In this document: in pieces, positions 24,297-37,391 of the stretch | Layout of the letters: each line of letters opens with the position of its first letter | Numbering within the stretch: the stretch's first letter is position 1 | From: Gautieria morchelliformis | Taxonomy: Eukaryota > Basidiomycota > Agaricomycetes > Gomphales > Gomphaceae | Direction of reading: 5' to 3' | Assembly (NCBI GenBank): GCA_015179125.1 | Contig: WHVA01000548.1 | Coordinates: 1-64,000 of the forward strand | DNA: 64,000 nt | Translations under genes and position numbers: made by a program | Notes under the pieces: generated by a model | What the model was told of the DNA's origin: nothing | Databases searched by the model: none | The model's input: only the letters and a program-made list of their open reading frames with translations

Positions 24297-24873
24297 ATGT
24301 CGACGTCGCTCTTCTCTTCAGCACTCGATTGGGTGTCGTATCTGCACCACCCACCATCGTCATCTTGGGTAGCTCATACTGCTGCCACATTCCGTATCTT
24401 AGCTCTACTATTAATCCTACCCTGCATCTTCCTTACGGCGCTTGTGAGCAAACCCATTCCATCAAATGACATGCATTTTAACGATCGTATACTTTCCCAA
24501 GGACGTAGCATCTTACTTGGTCGTTCGAACACTGGGCACCGATTCGACGCACCCACTTGACCATGTGAACGCCACCGAATACGCGGCTCCAGATTCGACG
24601 CTTGACACAGACTCTCTGCGCGCCATCGACCACGAGTCGCGCAAGCCCCCAGCCGTCGTCATCTCGCCCCGGTTTGACGCGTCTGCCATGAGAGGGACAC
24701 AGCCGGAAACCTATTTTGCCACGTCTTGTGACGCCAATTTTGCGCTCGCAGGCGAGGGCATTTTCTCCCCGCCAGGATCGCGTTCCGCCTCCCCACCCAC
24801 TATGCGCAATCCTCGAGTGGCCTGTTTCGGTGGCAACACCGATGATGTGGCTGTTGTGAGAAAAAGGGGATGA
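24297..24873 (+). CDS. Small single-pass membrane protein, unknown
   Basis: Two exons joined at FLTAL|DVASYLVVR by a GT-AG intron at about 24444-24500 give a protein of about 170 aa. The N-terminal part has one strong hydrophobic segment (TFRILALLLILPCIFLTAL) that probably runs on through DVASYLVV. The rest is hydrophilic and ends CFGGNTDDVAVVRKRG. Start MSTSLFSSALDWVSYLHH at 24297. I know no family. It follows the CSL gene by 255 bp on the same strand. It could be a tail facing the cytosol of an ER or vacuole protein; nothing more can be said. Confidence 0.6.
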
Positions 24874-25052
24874 ATACAGATATTGAAACATTCGAATTCC
24901 CATGTTCCTCATCACGTTGTATTGCTATCAGAGGTTCAGGCACAAACTCCTTGCTACAGACTGTGTCACAATCACAATAATGGTATCGATACAATCCCGA
25001 GTCAAAATACTATACTGTAGTAACATTCAGATCGCTCCGCCACTGAAGGATA

Positions 25053-26786
<1,734 letters not shown>

Positions 26787-27547
26787 TTCAAGAACCGTGA
26801 AGTGTCGCCAGAGCAGGTACTGTAAGGCGTACAAAGATTGTGCGATTGAATGATGGCTGCCAGATAGTTGTGGGGTCCGTAAGCGCCTACACCAGACGGG
26901 GTTTAAATCACATGGAGTCGACAGTGATTATGTAAATACGTAGTTGTTTAAGAGGCGACTAGAGTTACTGTACATCCAAACGATCGCGGGTCGCCTTCAG
27001 CTCTTATTTATGTTATAGTACCCAATGAATTTAAAGTGCGCTGGTACTAGGACAACGATACGTCAGTACAGTAAGTACTCTGGGTCGACTGTCTATAACT
27101 TACATATTACAATCCGAACTGCAATCGTCGATGTATAGATGCGGGTTGCCAGTTAATGGAATTTCAAGTTTATGGCACCAGCTGCACGTTGTTAGTCAAG
27201 GTTCAAGAGCAATGTTCGCTGATTTCAAATACGGAAAAGGGGCTTAACTATTTGTTCAGACAAGGAGCCGAGGCTATTGAGATATACCGATGTGCCTACA
27301 GCTTCTTGGTTTCTCTTTAGCATGATGGTAAAACAGACGAAGCAATCCGTGTACGGTGCGGCGTCGGGTATGCGTGAAAGTGTCGATGCAGGTCTAAAAT
27401 ACTCGAGAACCCCAGAAAAAAGAAAGGTGCTAATCGAAACAGGACCCTATTCAGCGAGCGAGATGAGCATGATGGAGATGGCGGACGAGATGGATAAAAC
27501 CCAAAACGGAAACAACAATGAAGAGAGAAGAAACGACCACGGATCTG
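26787..27547. other. Intergenic, no gene seen
   Basis: 760 bases between the ESA1 start and the MAPKK stop. An open frame on the plus strand from 27277 runs antisense into the 3' end of the kinase gene and shows no family motifs, so I read it as chance. The part next to 26786 should hold the ESA1 promoter. Confidence 0.5.
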
Positions 27548-29482
27548 TCAAGGATTGGTTTCAGATGTGGTTTCAGCTGGCTGCACTTGATCTCGATGCT
27601 CAAGAGCACGTGCAACCCAGCCCGACATGTCAACTGTCCGTGTACGATCTTCGACAAGAAATATGTGCCCCTGCAAATATTTATGAGACGATAGAACCCA
27701 CACTGGTGGATTCCAACTGACCAACAATTCAGCATATGTCGCTCTTGCCTCTGGATCTTTCTTCATGCTGTCGGAATATTAAAAGATTGTACTACTTGGA
27801 AGTTAAACACTAACCAAAGGCTGACAAAATCGCGAGCGATACCGCTGTATTTATCCGGCATCTCGGGCGGCAAACCATGCACAATGGCCGTTAGTTGGGC
27901 AAAAACATTCGAGTAGGTTTCTGGAGGGTATGGGTAGGTCCCCATAGCGAGCTCAAGTATCGATAACCCTAAAGACCACACATCTGAAGATACTGTGTAT
28001 GTTCCGAGGTTATTCTGAGATTCGCCTTTAATCCGCTCAGGCTAAAACAACAATATCAACCGCTCCGCACCCCTCAAATGAAAAAAAATAGTCAAGACGC
28101 ACGGCCATGTAGCTCTGACAACCGATGTTGGTTTTTGCAAGGCTCTTCTCCAGCTGACCAGAAACACCAAAGTCACACAACTTAACTTCGCCTCGCTTGC
28201 TGACAAGGATGTTGGTGGGCTTCACATCTGGCAGTAACATAGCGAATCAAAGTCATTAAATGTACAGAATAGCCAAGTGCAGACTTACCCCGGTGAATAA
28301 TCTGTAACGAATCCTTGAGGAACTTCAATCCGTTCACCACACTCTGTGTAATCCTCGCCAATACGTCCTCCTCCACACCCGCGCCGGTCAATTTATCCAA
28401 GCTCCCAGCATCCATATACTCCATGCAATAATAGACGCAGGACTCCATGAAAAAAGCCCCATAGAATTCAACTATCTGTGGCGATATCGCCCGATGTAGG
28501 ATATCGAGCTCCATAATGATCGCGTTCAACTTGGAGTCGTCCAACTCCAGGCGAATTTCCTGGAAATGCATTGATAATGGATAAACTTGCAAGAACCTAC
28601 CTAACACATACCTTCATAGCCATTAAAACATTTGTTGGCTTGTGCCGTACTTTTTTAACGGTACCATAATTGCCTTTTCCCAACTCCTCGTGCAGCTCCA
28701 GCTCACCCATGTTGATAGTGAATGAGGATCCATTCGAGAAATCCACACCCGCGGCATGTAAAACAGCTTTCCCACCAAAATTGAGCGCACCCGACGGATC
28801 CCTTAATCAGACATCCAATGCGCGAAACCAAGTTCAGCTGGGATGCATATATATATATGTATGAATAGCCACATACACAATTTTCCTGAAATTGGAAAAT
28901 GGTGTACCAAGTTCGCCTTGAGCAGGAAGCTTTCGCAGCGGAAGTTGGTCAGGTGGAGCATCAAGTGCGCTAGGTCGTCCTGCTCCTAATCCAGCGGCCG
29001 ATGGACCAGCCGCAACTCCTGTGATATCGCCCAATTTCAATCCTGGACCTTTCCGTCGACCAGCAACACCAGGCGGCGGGGGTGCTCGACGAATCGCAGG
29101 TTCTGATAAGCCCGCCCGCTGGAGAGTACCAGCTACTTGGTCGACAGGTTGCTGCGAAGAGTTGGCGCTGCGGGAGGCCATCTGATCGACAATGCAAGTG
29201 GCATTAGGCTACTTCCCACGGCCAAATAGATGGACTTGCCGCAGCCATCTTGGCCTGGAGACCGGGTGGAATACGAGTAGCATGTCCAGTTCCTGGGGGA
29301 AGGATGGTCCCTCTTCCAAACGCACCTACGCCTCGATTTGGAGTGCGAGCGCTTTGCGGTAGTGGGAATCGAGGCGAGAGCGTTTCAGGTTGAGGTGACG
29401 AGGAACACTCCTGTGGTACTGGCGTGCTGGGCGAAGCGGCTTGCTCCATAGCGTTAGGTAGGGGAGCGAGGGGCGCTTGCAT
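27548..29482 (-). CDS. PBS2: MAP kinase kinase, Pbs2 type (HOG pathway)
   Basis: Dual-specificity kinase that activates the Hog1 MAPK under osmotic stress. It starts [18 protein letters not shown] at 29482. A Pro-rich disordered N-terminus leads to the kinase domain: [20 protein letters not shown] (Gly loop), VLMAMKEIRL (ATP lysine), [42 protein letters not shown] and the activation loop [20 protein letters not shown], typical of Pbs2. Then [17 protein letters not shown], and [20 protein letters not shown] before the TGA at 27548-27550. Many short introns. The first, 29182-29239, has a GC donor (GCAAGT); it must be removed to join AKMAA to [12 protein letters not shown] 74-nt intron joins FRKIV to [11 protein letters not shown]. 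Length (about 500 aa) is short relative to yeast Pbs2 but usual for basidiomycete forms. Confidence 0.94.
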
Positions 29483-29688
29483 AGTGTTTGCTGCGACTGT
29501 CACAGACCCACAGCAGTGTCACACGTGCCCAAATCGCCCAAACTGTGGCACGCTCGTAAGTCGTGTCAGGCAGCCTCAATGAAACATACCCTTGACTCCG
29601 ATTCACAGTCATTCTCGTTCTTGTCCTGCTTTCTAAAGCAACCTATACCCAAGCTAAACGTACAGGGTGCGCTGGCAAGCGTTTCATC
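29483..29688. promoter_or_regulatory. Shared divergent promoter, PBS2/BAG protein
   Basis: 206 bases separate the start of the MAPKK (29482, minus) from that of the BAG protein (29689, plus). Both promoters must lie here. No specific factor sites are claimed. Confidence 0.45.
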
Positions 29689-30381
29689 ATGAGTTTGACA
29701 GTGAAATGGGGTAAAGAGAGGTATGGAAATTCTATCTCATTACTTGGACCCTGATTTTCTACTTTACGCAAGGCTACATATCACATTACCTTCTCCAGAT
29801 CCTAAACTTGGAATGATTCGCCAAACACTCGCCGACTATTCTCATGTACCTCCGGAGAACATAAAACTGATCTTTGGCGGGGGAATCATGAAAGATGACA
29901 ATTATCCAAGTATGTCCGGGTGAGGCCGTGAATAGCCCATGCTCATCTGTTTCATATAGTTTCGGCATATGGCATTGGGACTGGCTCAACACTGCATATG
30001 GTTGGGGCTGCCGATCGTCCGCCTGCAAGTAATGCTCCAGTGCCTCCGAGAGAGGCTCCGCAACGCGCCACCGAGCCCGAATTAATATCCAAAATCCAGG
30101 AAGAACTCCAACAAACTCGGCAATCGCTTGTTCCTCCTTTAGATGTTTTCTTGGGAGTCCTGGATTCTTCGACGCATCCGCTAACGTCTGAGTTAGAACG
30201 CGAACACGTTCGCTTGGGGGAGTTGTTACTGCAAAGTTTGTTGAGATTGGATGCTCTGATGCCAGAAGGAACTTGGGAAGAGGCGCGGTCCTTGCGTAAG
30301 GGCGCGGTACGGGAGGTGCAAGGCTTGTTAGACAAGTTGGATGATGGATGGAGAGCGTGTAAAAGTCAACCTGTGAGATAG
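29689..30381 (+). CDS. Ubiquitin-like and BAG domain co-chaperone (BAG1-like)
   Basis: Three exons give about 195 aa. Exon 1 is short and encodes MSLTVKWGKER; splicing then gives LHITLPSPDPKLGMIRQTLA and HVPPENIKLIFGGGIMKDDN, a ubiquitin-like fold ending near ISAYGIGTGSTLHMV. After a Pro-rich hinge comes a BAG domain of three helices: ISKIQEELQQTRQSLVPPLD, LTSELEREHVRLGELLLQSL and ARSLRKGAVREVQGLLDKLD. BAG proteins bind the Hsp70 ATPase domain and act as nucleotide exchange factors; the ubiquitin-like part may link to the proteasome. No membrane anchor is visible, so it looks like the soluble (bag101/BAG1) rather than the Snl1 form. Confidence 0.9.
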
Positions 30382-30562
30382 ACTGGTCTCTGTCGTTGCT
30401 TTATTTTGTTTTTGGGACGGCAAGATATAAATTATACGGTTACCGAGTCATTATGGATACCCTAAGCGCCAAACTGGTTTCCATCGAGTCACACCCCTTG
30501 AGATATACTTATACCCCAGACACTGTAGCAGTAAGTATAGAAACATTTAGACGGCGGTCAAG

Positions 30563-33500
30563 ATGTCCTTTCCACCGCATGACAGTGAGCAAAGCAATTT
30601 CGCACTCAATGATGATCTAACTGGATCTGTACCCAAGTCACTTCACCCTTCAACTTTCCTAAGGAGGAAGAAAAGGTGATCAAGTTCTGGAGAGATATAG
30701 ATGCTTTTCAAACGAGCTTGAAACTGGCTGAAGGACGACCAAAGTTCTCTTTCTATGATGGACCACCTTTCGCGACAGGCCTACCACATTATGGTCACCT
30801 CTTGGCTGGAACGATCAAAGCACGTGTCCATTGCGATTTTTGAACTACGCTGACCTATCACCTAGGATATTGTGACCCGCCATGCAAGTGTTAGTGGTTT
30901 CTACGTGGAACGTCGTTTTGGATGGGACACGCATGGTCTTCCCGTCGAGCACGAGATAGACAAGAAACTGGGTATCACAGGCAAAGCCGACGTCATGAAG
31001 ATGGGAATCTCTGAGTATAATTTGGAATGTCGCAGCATCGTCATGACATATGCGTCGGAATGGCGTGCCACTGTGGAGCGGATGGGTCGCTGGATCGATT
31101 TTGATGACGATTATAAAACTCTCAACGCGAGTTTTATGGAATCTGTGTGGTGGGCATTTGGACAACTTTTCAAGAAGTCTATGGTGTACAGAGGGTTGCG
31201 GGTAATGCCTTACTCGACCGCGTTGACAACACCTCTGTCAAATTTCGAGGCTGGACAGGATTTTAGGGATGTATCTGATCCAGCTGGTGCGTTGATATCG
31301 AGCACCCGTTTACAAGTGCTAATATTCAATCCCCTAGTCACCGTTGCCTTTACCCTTGTTGACGACCCTAAGACGTCTCTTCTGGCATGGACCACGACAG
31401 CGTGGACGCTTCCTTCCAATCTCGCTCTTTGTGTGCATCCAAAGTTCTATTACATCAAAATCCATGATGAACATCGAGATGAAAACTACATTCTCCACGA
31501 GAACCTCCTCGGGACCCTCTATAAGGATCCCAAGAAAGCTAAGTACAAAAAAATCGGCCAGTTCCAAGGTTCGGATATGAAGGGTTGGAGATATGTACCT
31601 CTGTTTGAGTACTTCACCGAACAGGTAGGCACAAACGTAACAAATCAACATGTCTGACCTGCAGTCATGATTCAGTTCGAAGATCGGGCATTCCGCGTGG
31701 TTGTCGACGAATATGTTACAAGTGATGACGGCACAGGCATAGTTCACCAGGCACCGGCGTTTGGTGACGACGATCACCGCATCGCTGTTGCCAATGGCAT
31801 CATTCGCGCTGAAGAGATGCCACCTTGTCCTATAGATGATGCGGGGAGGTTCACCCGGGATGTCTATGATTTCGAAGGCCAACATGTCAAGGTGAATGAA
31901 TACATACCACAGTCCGTGGGCGGGATAAAAAAAACCTCTGTGATCCTCATGACAATATCTCCAGGTTGCTGACAAGGCTATCCAAAAGTTCTTGAAGGAG
32001 AAGGGAAAGCTCATCGTCCAATCCACCATTCAACATCAGTATCCCTTCTGCTGGCGGTAGGTCTCAGTGATTATATGCCACCCTTGTACTCACCGGACAC
32101 TGTCAGTTCCGGCACTCCCCTTCTCTACCGAGCCATCCCTGCCTGGTTTGTTCGGGTCCAACCAATTGTCGATCAGCTTGTGGCAAATAATGCCGATACT
32201 CGATGGTATTCATCCTAGACGAATGTGTGGTTCTGTAGCAGTTTGATCATATGACCAGGGTCCCACAGTCGGTTGGGGACAACCGTTTTGGCAATTGGAT
32301 CGCCAACGCGCGGGACTGGAACATCTCGCGAAACCGGTACTGGGGCACCCCAATTCCTTTATGGGTTAGTGATGATTTCGAAGAGGTGCGTCCTCGGGGG
32401 TGAGGTGCTGTGTGGCCAAACCTCATGACTCTTAAAAGGTCGTTTGCGTGAGCTCTATAAAGGAACTCGAAGAGCTTTCTGGAGTCGAGAACATCACAGA
32501 CTTGCATCGGGACAAGATTGACCATATCACAATCCCCTCGCGGAAAGGGAAAGGAGCTCTTAAACGCGTGGAAGAAGTATTCGATTGCTGGTTCGAGTCC
32601 GGAAGGTGTGTCCAAATGGCTTTTTCATAACTTACTGGCATTTATAGAACTTTCCCCAATAGCATGCCGTATGCTCAACAACATTATCCCTTCGAAAACA
32701 AGGAGAAGTTTGACGCCACGTTTCCTGCTGATTTTGTTTCCGAAGGCATCGATCAGACAAGAGGCTGGTTTTATACACTTCTAGTGTTGTCCACTCATTT
32801 ATTCGGAACTGCGCCATGGAAGAACCTAATTGTCACTGGACTAGTGCTCGCTGCGTATGTCCTCGAGATGATTAAAAGTGACAGGGAGCTCTGACACGAA
32901 CCCACAGCGATGGAAAGAAAATGAGCAAAAGTCTAAAAAACTACCCAGATCCTAATTTGATCATCAACCAGTATGGGGCTGATGCCACTCGGTACGTCTT
33001 TGCTTAACATGTTCCTCCAGTGCCTTATATCTTGGATTAGAATGTTTCTCGTAAACTCTCCTATTGTCAGAGGAGAAAACCTCCGCTTCAGAGAAGAAGG
33101 TGTTCGAGAGGTGATATCGCGCGTTCTCTTACCTTGGCTCAATTCTTTCCGCTTTTTCCTCGGACAAGTCAACTTGTTGCGCAAGGAAGAAGGGCAGGCA
33201 TTTGTTTACGATGCCCATGCACCGCGATCAAGCAACGTTATGGACCGTTGGATCCTTGCGAGGTGTCAATCTTTAATTAAACTTGTGCGCGAGGAGATGG
33301 CCGCATATCGGCTGTATACCATTGTTCCACGGCTGGTGGATCTGGTAGACGAACTTACGAACTGGTACATTCGGTTCAATCGGAAACGTCTTAAAGGGGA
33401 AGATGGAAAAGAAGATACCATCCTGGCTCTGAATACATTGTTCGAAACCTTGTTTACACTATGTCGGACCATGGTGCGCATCTACCTCAACTGCACGAAT

Positions 33501-34501
33501 TGAGTATGCTAACGCCTCGCAGTCTTCTTATACACCATTCTTGACGGAGAGTCTTTATCAAGGTCTCCGTCCGTTCATTCCGCTATCCTCTGAATCAGAA
33601 GTGGATACACGATCTATCCACTTCCTTCGATTTCCGGAGGTCAACGAGGATTACTTTGACCAGGAGATTGAGCGAAAAGTCAAGCGTATGCAAACCATCA
33701 TTGAGCTGACTCGCAATGTCCGAGACAAACACACGTTACCACTTAAAGTTTGTATTTGTGCGTATTCAATGCCTCTACTACTGCTGACGCCCCAGGCTGT
33801 AGACACCACTGCGAGAGCTATTGGTTTTTCACCCTGACGAACAATACTTGGATGACGTGCGACCATTACAGCGATATTTACAGTCGGAGCTTAACGTACG
33901 AGACGTTGTGTTCAGTTCAGACGAAACCCGTTCGGGTGTCAAGTATAAAGCTACTGCAGATTGGCCTGTTCTCGGCCGCAAATTGCGGAAGGATATTAAT
34001 CGGGTCAAGAACGGCCTTCCACTTTTGTCCTCAGACGACGTCAAGGGTTACATTAAGAACGGTCTGATCACCGTCGATGGCATTCAACTTGTCGAAGGTG
34101 ATCTCGCTGTCTCACGTTACGTGGAATTCTCCTCAGGCGATCAGGCCACTTTCGCGCCAAACACGGACAACGATGTTGTGATTGTCCTAGATATCCAGAT
34201 CCACCCGGAATTGGTCGGCGAGGGGCTGGCACGAGAACTCATAAACCGTGTGCAGAAGCTGCGGAAAAAAGCAGGCCTCCAAGCTACCGATGATGTTGAT
34301 GTGTTCTATCACTTTGATACGGGGGCGGACGCGGACGAGTTGAAACGGGCGATGCAAGATTATGGGGAGATGATCAAGAGAGCGATTAGAGGCTCCCTTA
34401 GTGACTTGGCCGAGCGACTACCAGGGAAGGAGCAGATTATCGAGGAGGTGCAGGAAGTTGCTGACGTTCAATTTACGTTGTTCCTGGTAAAGCATGATTG
34501 A
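30563..34501 (+). CDS. ILS1: Isoleucyl-tRNA synthetase, cytosolic
   Basis: Class Ia synthetase of roughly 1050-1080 aa that charges tRNA-Ile. A tiny first exon (MSFPPHD, ATG at 30563) is spliced to [20 protein letters not shown]. Motifs: [20 protein letters not shown] (HIGH form HYGH), [13 protein letters not shown], the editing domain ([34 protein letters not shown]), [39 protein letters not shown], and [14 protein letters not shown] (KMSKS). The C-terminal anticodon-binding helices and tail end at 34501. About a dozen short introns. That at 30820-30865 (46 nt) has a GC donor (GCACGT) and joins LLAGTIK to DIVTRHAS. It ends 66 bp from the convergent SNU23 stop. Confidence 0.95.
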
Positions 34502-34567
34502 GCTATAATGATACATCGGCTCTGTAATACAAGGGACCATTTCGGCCATGGTTCCAATTGATAATTG

Positions 34568-35380
34568 TCATTTTTTTGAAGATCCGAATCCAGCAAAGCC
34601 CATCATCTTGGTCATCTCAGTGTCCTCCGCTTGAGCAACAGCATCTTTAACCAATTCTATGCGAGCAGCCTCTTTAGCAGCTTTCTTCGCTAACTTCTTT
34701 TCTTCACGTAAAGCATCTTCCTTGGCTTTGACTTCGGCTAAGCGTTTATCAAAGTCGAACAATTTTGCGTCTGATGCGGATTTCGTTTTTTCACGAAGAA
34801 AGGCTATGCGTGCACGAACTTGTTCTACAGTTGATCGCTCAATGCGTGTTGTCTGTCCCAAGCGACGAAGATCTGCTTCCGAATGTGAGAAATAAGTATG
34901 ACCTGCAACAAGAGTAACACATACGCTGCCGGCTATTGATATGATCTAGGTAGCCAGTGGAGTCCTTGTGTGTTCGATTACAGACTTCACAATAGAAGCC
35001 AGGCTGACCCGGTCCTCGTCCACCAAGGTTCTGCACAATTGTTGTCTTGCCCAGGTTCTTATCCAACTCTAGTGAGCCTTCGCGCTGCTTCATGAGCTCG
35101 GTGGGTTTTGGTAGGTCTTCCTTGGTCCTGACACGAGGCTTCTTCCCTATCGCCAGGGGTTAATATGGGAGGGTAGGTGAAGCTACAACGTATACCTTTC
35201 CGCATCTGTTCCTCTTTCTGTTGCATGATCTCCTTCTCCTCTCGATCCTTCTCCTTGGCCTTTGCGGCATATTCTAAAGCGAGTATTGATGAGTGTGACT
35301 ATGACAGAGAATTATAGCTTACCCTCTTTATCCCACGTTCTGCGAAAGCCTGCATCGGCTGCTGGTTTGTTACCACTCAT
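34568..35380 (-). CDS. SNU23: U4/U6.U5 tri-snRNP component Snu23 (ZMAT2 family)
   Basis: Splicing factor with a U1-type zinc finger, part of the tri-snRNP and precatalytic spliceosome. Start MSGNKPAADAGFRRTWDKE at 35380; end MMGFAGFGSSKK at the TGA at 34568-34570. Motifs: AKEKDREEKEIMQQKEEQ (charged helix), ELMKQREGSLELDKNLGKTT, GFYCEVCNRTHKDSTGYLDH then INSRQHLRRLGQ (C2H2 finger), then RIERSTVEQVRARIAFLREK and a Lys/Ala-rich helix. Four short introns; one splits the finger histidine codon (RQ|HLRRLG). Length (about 210 aa) is as expected. Confidence 0.95.
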
Positions 35381-35458
35381 AGTGGCGGCAATGTGTACCA
35401 AGACCCGGGAAATAGGCCCACGATCACGAGCGTCTACTCAGTGAAAGCAACTTTTGCC
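35381..35458. promoter_or_regulatory. 78-bp divergent promoter, SNU23/PPR gene
   Basis: Only 78 bases lie between the two start codons. Leaders and promoters of both genes must overlap; transcription could be co-regulated. No specific motif is claimed. Confidence 0.5.
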
Positions 35459-37259
35459 ATGTTGGCGAGCTCATCCTCGTCACATCTTCGAGGCTGCTCG
35501 CGAGCTCTTACTTACCCGTCATGGCGTGCTGGTATGTCCTGTCCTCTTGATTTCTGTTGTGGCTTACCGTAGTATTATAGGATGCAGACGGTGTATGTCC
35601 TCCAGAGTAGCTTTCCGCCCACGGCCAGATGAACATATCCGTCCATCTTTTTTTCCGAAACACACACAGTCACAAATTTTATCCGCCACTTCAAACAACA
35701 GATTTACTGCACCCAGGACGGATGCTGGTCTTGCAGCGCGACTCAAAATGTACCTCGCAGCTTCTGCAGAGGCAGGGCATGCTGCGCGCGCATTCCGCAT
35801 ATGTGCTGAAATGAAGCGAGCTGGAATAAAGCCAGATATCGCTGTCTATAACTTGCTTTTGCATGCCTGCGCCAAACAAGGCTTGGGCCATGAGTGTATG
35901 GCGTTGTTTGAAGATATGCGAGACTTAAATTTGGAGCCAGACCAGTTGACATACAACCACGTAATTTTCGTATGTCATAGAAGCATTGTAGTCAGGCCAT
36001 TCTACTGATATTGTGTTTACAGGCTCAGCGGTGGAACAGGAACTTTGCCTTGGATGACTTACTTGACGACATGCAAAGACACGGTGTAGCACCTAGCATG
36101 CAAACCTATCACCACATCATCCTACGCTATGTTGAGGCGCACAATATTGAAATGTGCCTGCAGTGTTTTGCCGAAATGAACGCCCGTGGGCTGTCCTTAT
36201 CACTCAAGTCTGCTCAGGCTGTAATCTGCCTTGCCTCGTCCTTGGGTCATCCACGGCTAGCTCTGGACATTGCCTACGCATTTGAAGCGGCTTCTGTAAG
36301 AAAATTAGAGGCTCAAGACTGGATGCAAATTTTAGAAGCATCTGCGGCTTGTCACTTTGTACGACCACTACATTTGCTTGCCATTACATCTAATTAATAT
36401 GGTTTGTCAGGAATTGGGTGTCACTGACGCCTGGCAGAAAGCTGTTGTCGAACTTGGTATAATGCCGGTTGAAGGGCAATGCATAGAAGTGCTTCATACC
36501 GCTGCTCGGTGTGGTCTCCCCGACTTAGCCACGCATGCACTCCAAGTACTCTTCGGATTGGAGGTCCCATTGGAAGAGCATCACCTCGCACCGGTCCTGG
36601 AAAGCTTTTGCGAGCGCCGGATGCTTGAGGAAGCCTTCTCCACCGTTAATCTGATGCGATCTAGTGACGTTCAGTTCACTCAAGAGACAGCATTGCCGCT
36701 TACCAGTTGTATATGTGGACACATCGACAAGGTAGACGAAGCCTGGTCAATACTAGAGAAGATGCACCAGGATAGTAAACCTGTCGACGTGGTTTCACTG
36801 AACGCCATCATCCACGCGGCTGCCATTCTCAATGACCTGCAGCGGGCTATCGGCACATACAAGGCGTTCGCTGACTTTGGTGTCCAGCCAAATATCTCCA
36901 CATTCAACTACCTTCTCTCAGGCTGTATATCAGCAAGCCACAGAGAGCTCGGGGACAAACTCTTGTCGGAGCTTCGGGAGCTCAACCTTGTTCCCGACAC
37001 CAAAACATTTGAGCGGATGATCATTCTTTGTCTAACACAGACAGTCTATGAAGACGCCTTCTTTTACCTGGAGGAGATGAAGGGACAAGGGTATCTGCCG
37101 CCACTTTCGGTATATACTGCCCTTATAAGGAAGTGTGTTGTCAGCGGCGATGTACGGTGGAAGATTGCGTTGGACGAGATGAAGGAGTGTGGCTTCGAGG
37201 TGTCACCCGCTCTGCAGCTCTTCATTGATACAGGTGGTAACCCACGGACAAAGGCGTAG
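35459..37259 (+). CDS. Mitochondrial pentatricopeptide repeat (PPR) protein
   Basis: The spliced N-terminus, MLASSSSSHLRGCSRALTYP then WRAGCRRCMSSRVAFRPRP, is rich in Arg and Ser with no acidic residues, as in mitochondrial targeting peptides. The body is helical repeats of about 35 residues, for example RAFRICAEMKRAGIKPDIAV then YNLLLHACAKQG, ECMALFEDMRDLNLEPDQLT then YNHVIF, LDDLLDDMQRHGVAPSMQTY, and near the end AFFYLEEMKGQGYLPPLSVY. Such proteins bind organelle RNA and act in processing or translation. Four exons; introns at about 35533-35580, 35969-36023 and 36360-36410. About 550 aa. The exact target is unknown. Start at 35459 is set by the frame across the first intron. Confidence 0.88.
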
Positions 37260-37391
37260 ATATGGGAGCAAAAGCTAATATACATGTAGGAATAGACATT
37301 CAACATCCCTTCATGTGACCACGTGATCTCCTGCTTGTACGTGTGACAGTCGTGACATCTCGTGTTTGCAAGTTGTTTCGCTCACGTGCCA

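Noticed and set aside
27277-27720. 147-codon plus-strand frame
   Set aside because: It runs antisense through the 3' end of the PBS2 kinase gene, whose reading is certain, and has no recognisable similarity.
32589-32601. tRNA-like T-arm sequence GGTTCGAGTCCGG
   Set aside because: It lies within the isoleucyl-tRNA synthetase exon and encodes the conserved CWFESG motif; no acceptor or anticodon stem surrounds it.
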